From CAZUZD01 sp964624465 (lineage in GTDB: Bacteria > Planctomycetota > Planctomycetia > Isosphaerales > Isosphaeraceae), in contig CAZUZD010000366.1 in assembly GCA_964624465.1 (NCBI GenBank), positions 1 to 5,798 on the forward strand: 5,798 bases of DNA, in the 5' to 3' direction. Position 1 is the stretch's first letter. Each line of letters begins with the position of its first letter. The position numbers were made by a program, and so were the translations under genes. The notes beneath the pieces were generated by a model. The model saw only the letters and a program-made list of their open reading frames with translations, was not told where the DNA came from and did no database searches. Positions 5,196-5,798 of the stretch are shown here, piece after piece.

Positions 5196-5722
5196 GGCAG
5201 GGCCTCCGGGGTGGCGGGGTCGGCGGACAGTCTGGCCTCGATGCGGAAGTCCTGCGACGGCCCGCGCCTCGTGCCGGGGCGGCGGTCCATCACGAAGCCG
5301 ACGAACCGTGGTGACTCGGCGGGCTCCAGCTCGAACCGCGCCGAGGGGCGTGGCAGCACGAATCGCTCGACCGGCCCGGGGGCGTCGCCGTCGCGGCGCT
5401 CGCGGACGAGCGTGCCCTTCTCGACGACGTACCGCACCCGCAGGGCGCCCGGGCCGATCAGGGTCAGCTCGCGGTAGGGCGGCGCGGCGCCGGCGGGCAG
5501 CTCGACGCGGTCGGCGGCCCGCACGTCGTCGCGGAGGAACCGCGCGAGCCGCGAGGCCACCTGCACCGTCTCGACCGTGCGCTGGCCGCCGTCGCCGAGC
5601 TTGAGCATCAGCTCGATCAGGGCCACGCCCAGGCCCAGGAAGGTGGTCAGCACGAACATGGCCACCAGCATCTCGACCAGGCTGTAGCCGCCGCGGGGTT
5701 TGCGGGCGAGAGTCCGGATCAT
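5192..5722 (-). CDS. GspJ/PilW-like minor pseudopilin
   Basis: A 176-residue protein, ATG 5722-5720, TGA 5194-5192, with Shine-Dalgarno GGGAGG (complement of 5730-5735) seven bases upstream. The type III leader ends PRGG. Cleavage after G12 gives mature YSLVEMLVAMFVL with Glu at +5 (E17). The hydrophobic helix spans about 13-37. It is followed by ASRLARFLRDDVRAADRV (56-73), an RL-x-R-x-LR-x-DVR-x-A pattern common to GspJ, PilW and ComGF-type minor pseudopilins. The rest is strand-rich (ELTLIG, ALRVRYVVEKGTLVRER, SARFELEP, FRIEARLS), which fits the C-terminal beta domain. In type II secretion the J protein joins I, K and H at the pseudopilus tip; PilW does so in type IV pili. Both neighbours overlap it by 4 bp, which points to coupled expression. 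Which of the two systems is served cannot be decided from this window. Confidence 0.85.
   Translation of the reverse strand: MIRTLARKPRGGYSLVEMLVAMFVLTTFLGLGVALIELMLKLGDGGQRTVETVQVASRLARFLRDDVRAADRVELPAGAAPPYRELTLIGPGALRVRYVVEKGTLVRERRDGDAPGPVERFVLPRPSARFELEPAESPRFVGFVMDRRPGTRRGPSQDFRIEARLSADPATPEALP
5203..5207 (-). promoter_or_regulatory. Ribosome binding site supporting the GTG start of the GspK/PilX-like gene
   Basis: The complement reads GGAGG, seven bases before the GTG at 5195. It lies inside the end of the GspJ-like gene and supports GTG as the real start, rather than a later codon that would remove the RRG prepilin leader. Confidence 0.6.
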
Positions 5723-5798
5723 GGCGAGACCTCCCGGGGGGCCGAGCTGACCCAGGCGTGCAGGCGGGCGGGGGCCTCGTCGCGGCCGCCGGCGCCCC
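5719..5798 (-). CDS. C-terminal end of upstream operon gene (possibly GspI/PilV-like)
   Basis: Only the last 25 residues are visible, GAGGRDEAPARLHAWVSSAP then REVSP, with the stop TGA at 5721-5719 overlapping the ATG of the GspJ-like gene (ATGA). The frame is chosen because this 4-bp overlap repeats exactly the junction style of the next two genes, and because ARLHAWVSS looks like a closing beta strand. The position just before a J-like and a K-like gene suggests a GspI/PilV-type minor pseudopilin. That identity rests on gene order alone, since no prepilin N-terminus is in view. Confidence 0.6.
   Translation of the reverse strand, partial: GAGGRDEAPARLHAWVSSAPREVSP

Overview
This is a very GC-rich window with almost no intergenic space. 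I read it as chromosomal DNA of a planctomycete, probably of the Gemmatales/Isosphaerales type. The strongest reason is a pair of DUF1559 proteins: a prepilin-type N-terminus (RRG|FTLIELLVVMAIIG) with a C-terminal H-x9-DG motif, a family greatly expanded in Planctomycetes. The lineage is inference. No rRNA, tRNA, CRISPR array or mobile element was seen.

Layout. (1) Positions 1-808, plus strand: the 3' part of a gene for an unrecognised protein, with an Ala/Glu/Arg-rich coiled-coil N-terminus and a well-structured C-terminal half. (2) Positions 802-1503, minus strand: a secreted von Willebrand factor A (VWA) protein with an intact metal-binding (MIDAS) site. It meets gene 1 tail to tail with a 7-bp overlap. 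(3) Positions 1569-1727 (possibly to 1817), minus strand, just upstream of the VWA gene: a small single-membrane-span protein that resembles the C-terminal part of SecE. (4) Positions 1818-2124: a divergent, non-coding control region with a candidate promoter and a short perfect-stem hairpin. (5) Positions 2125-2970, plus strand: a complete TerC-family (YkoY/Alx-like) membrane protein, probably a metal-ion exporter. (6) Positions 2993-5798, minus strand: a tightly packed pseudopilin operon. In transcription order it holds the tail of an unidentified gene (probably a GspI/PilV-like pseudopilin), a GspJ/PilW-like pseudopilin, a GspK/PilX-like pseudopilin, and two tandem DUF1559 paralogues.

How it fits together. 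The first four genes of the pseudopilin operon are chained by 4-bp stop/start overlaps (ATGA, GTGA, ATGA), which suggests translational coupling. The order (I?)-J-K matches minor-pseudopilin clusters of type II secretion systems, so the two DUF1559 proteins may be built into, or processed by, the same secretion or pilus machinery. The DUF1559 pair is a tandem duplication, about three quarters identical by hand alignment, with a maximal 45-nt identical DNA block. The remaining genes (SecE-like, VWA, TerC-like, coiled-coil) look like ordinary chromosomal neighbours rather than an accessory island. I see no defence system or integrated element. The most unusual items are the SecE-like small protein, the duplicated DUF1559 pair inside the pseudopilin operon, and the unknown protein at the left edge.
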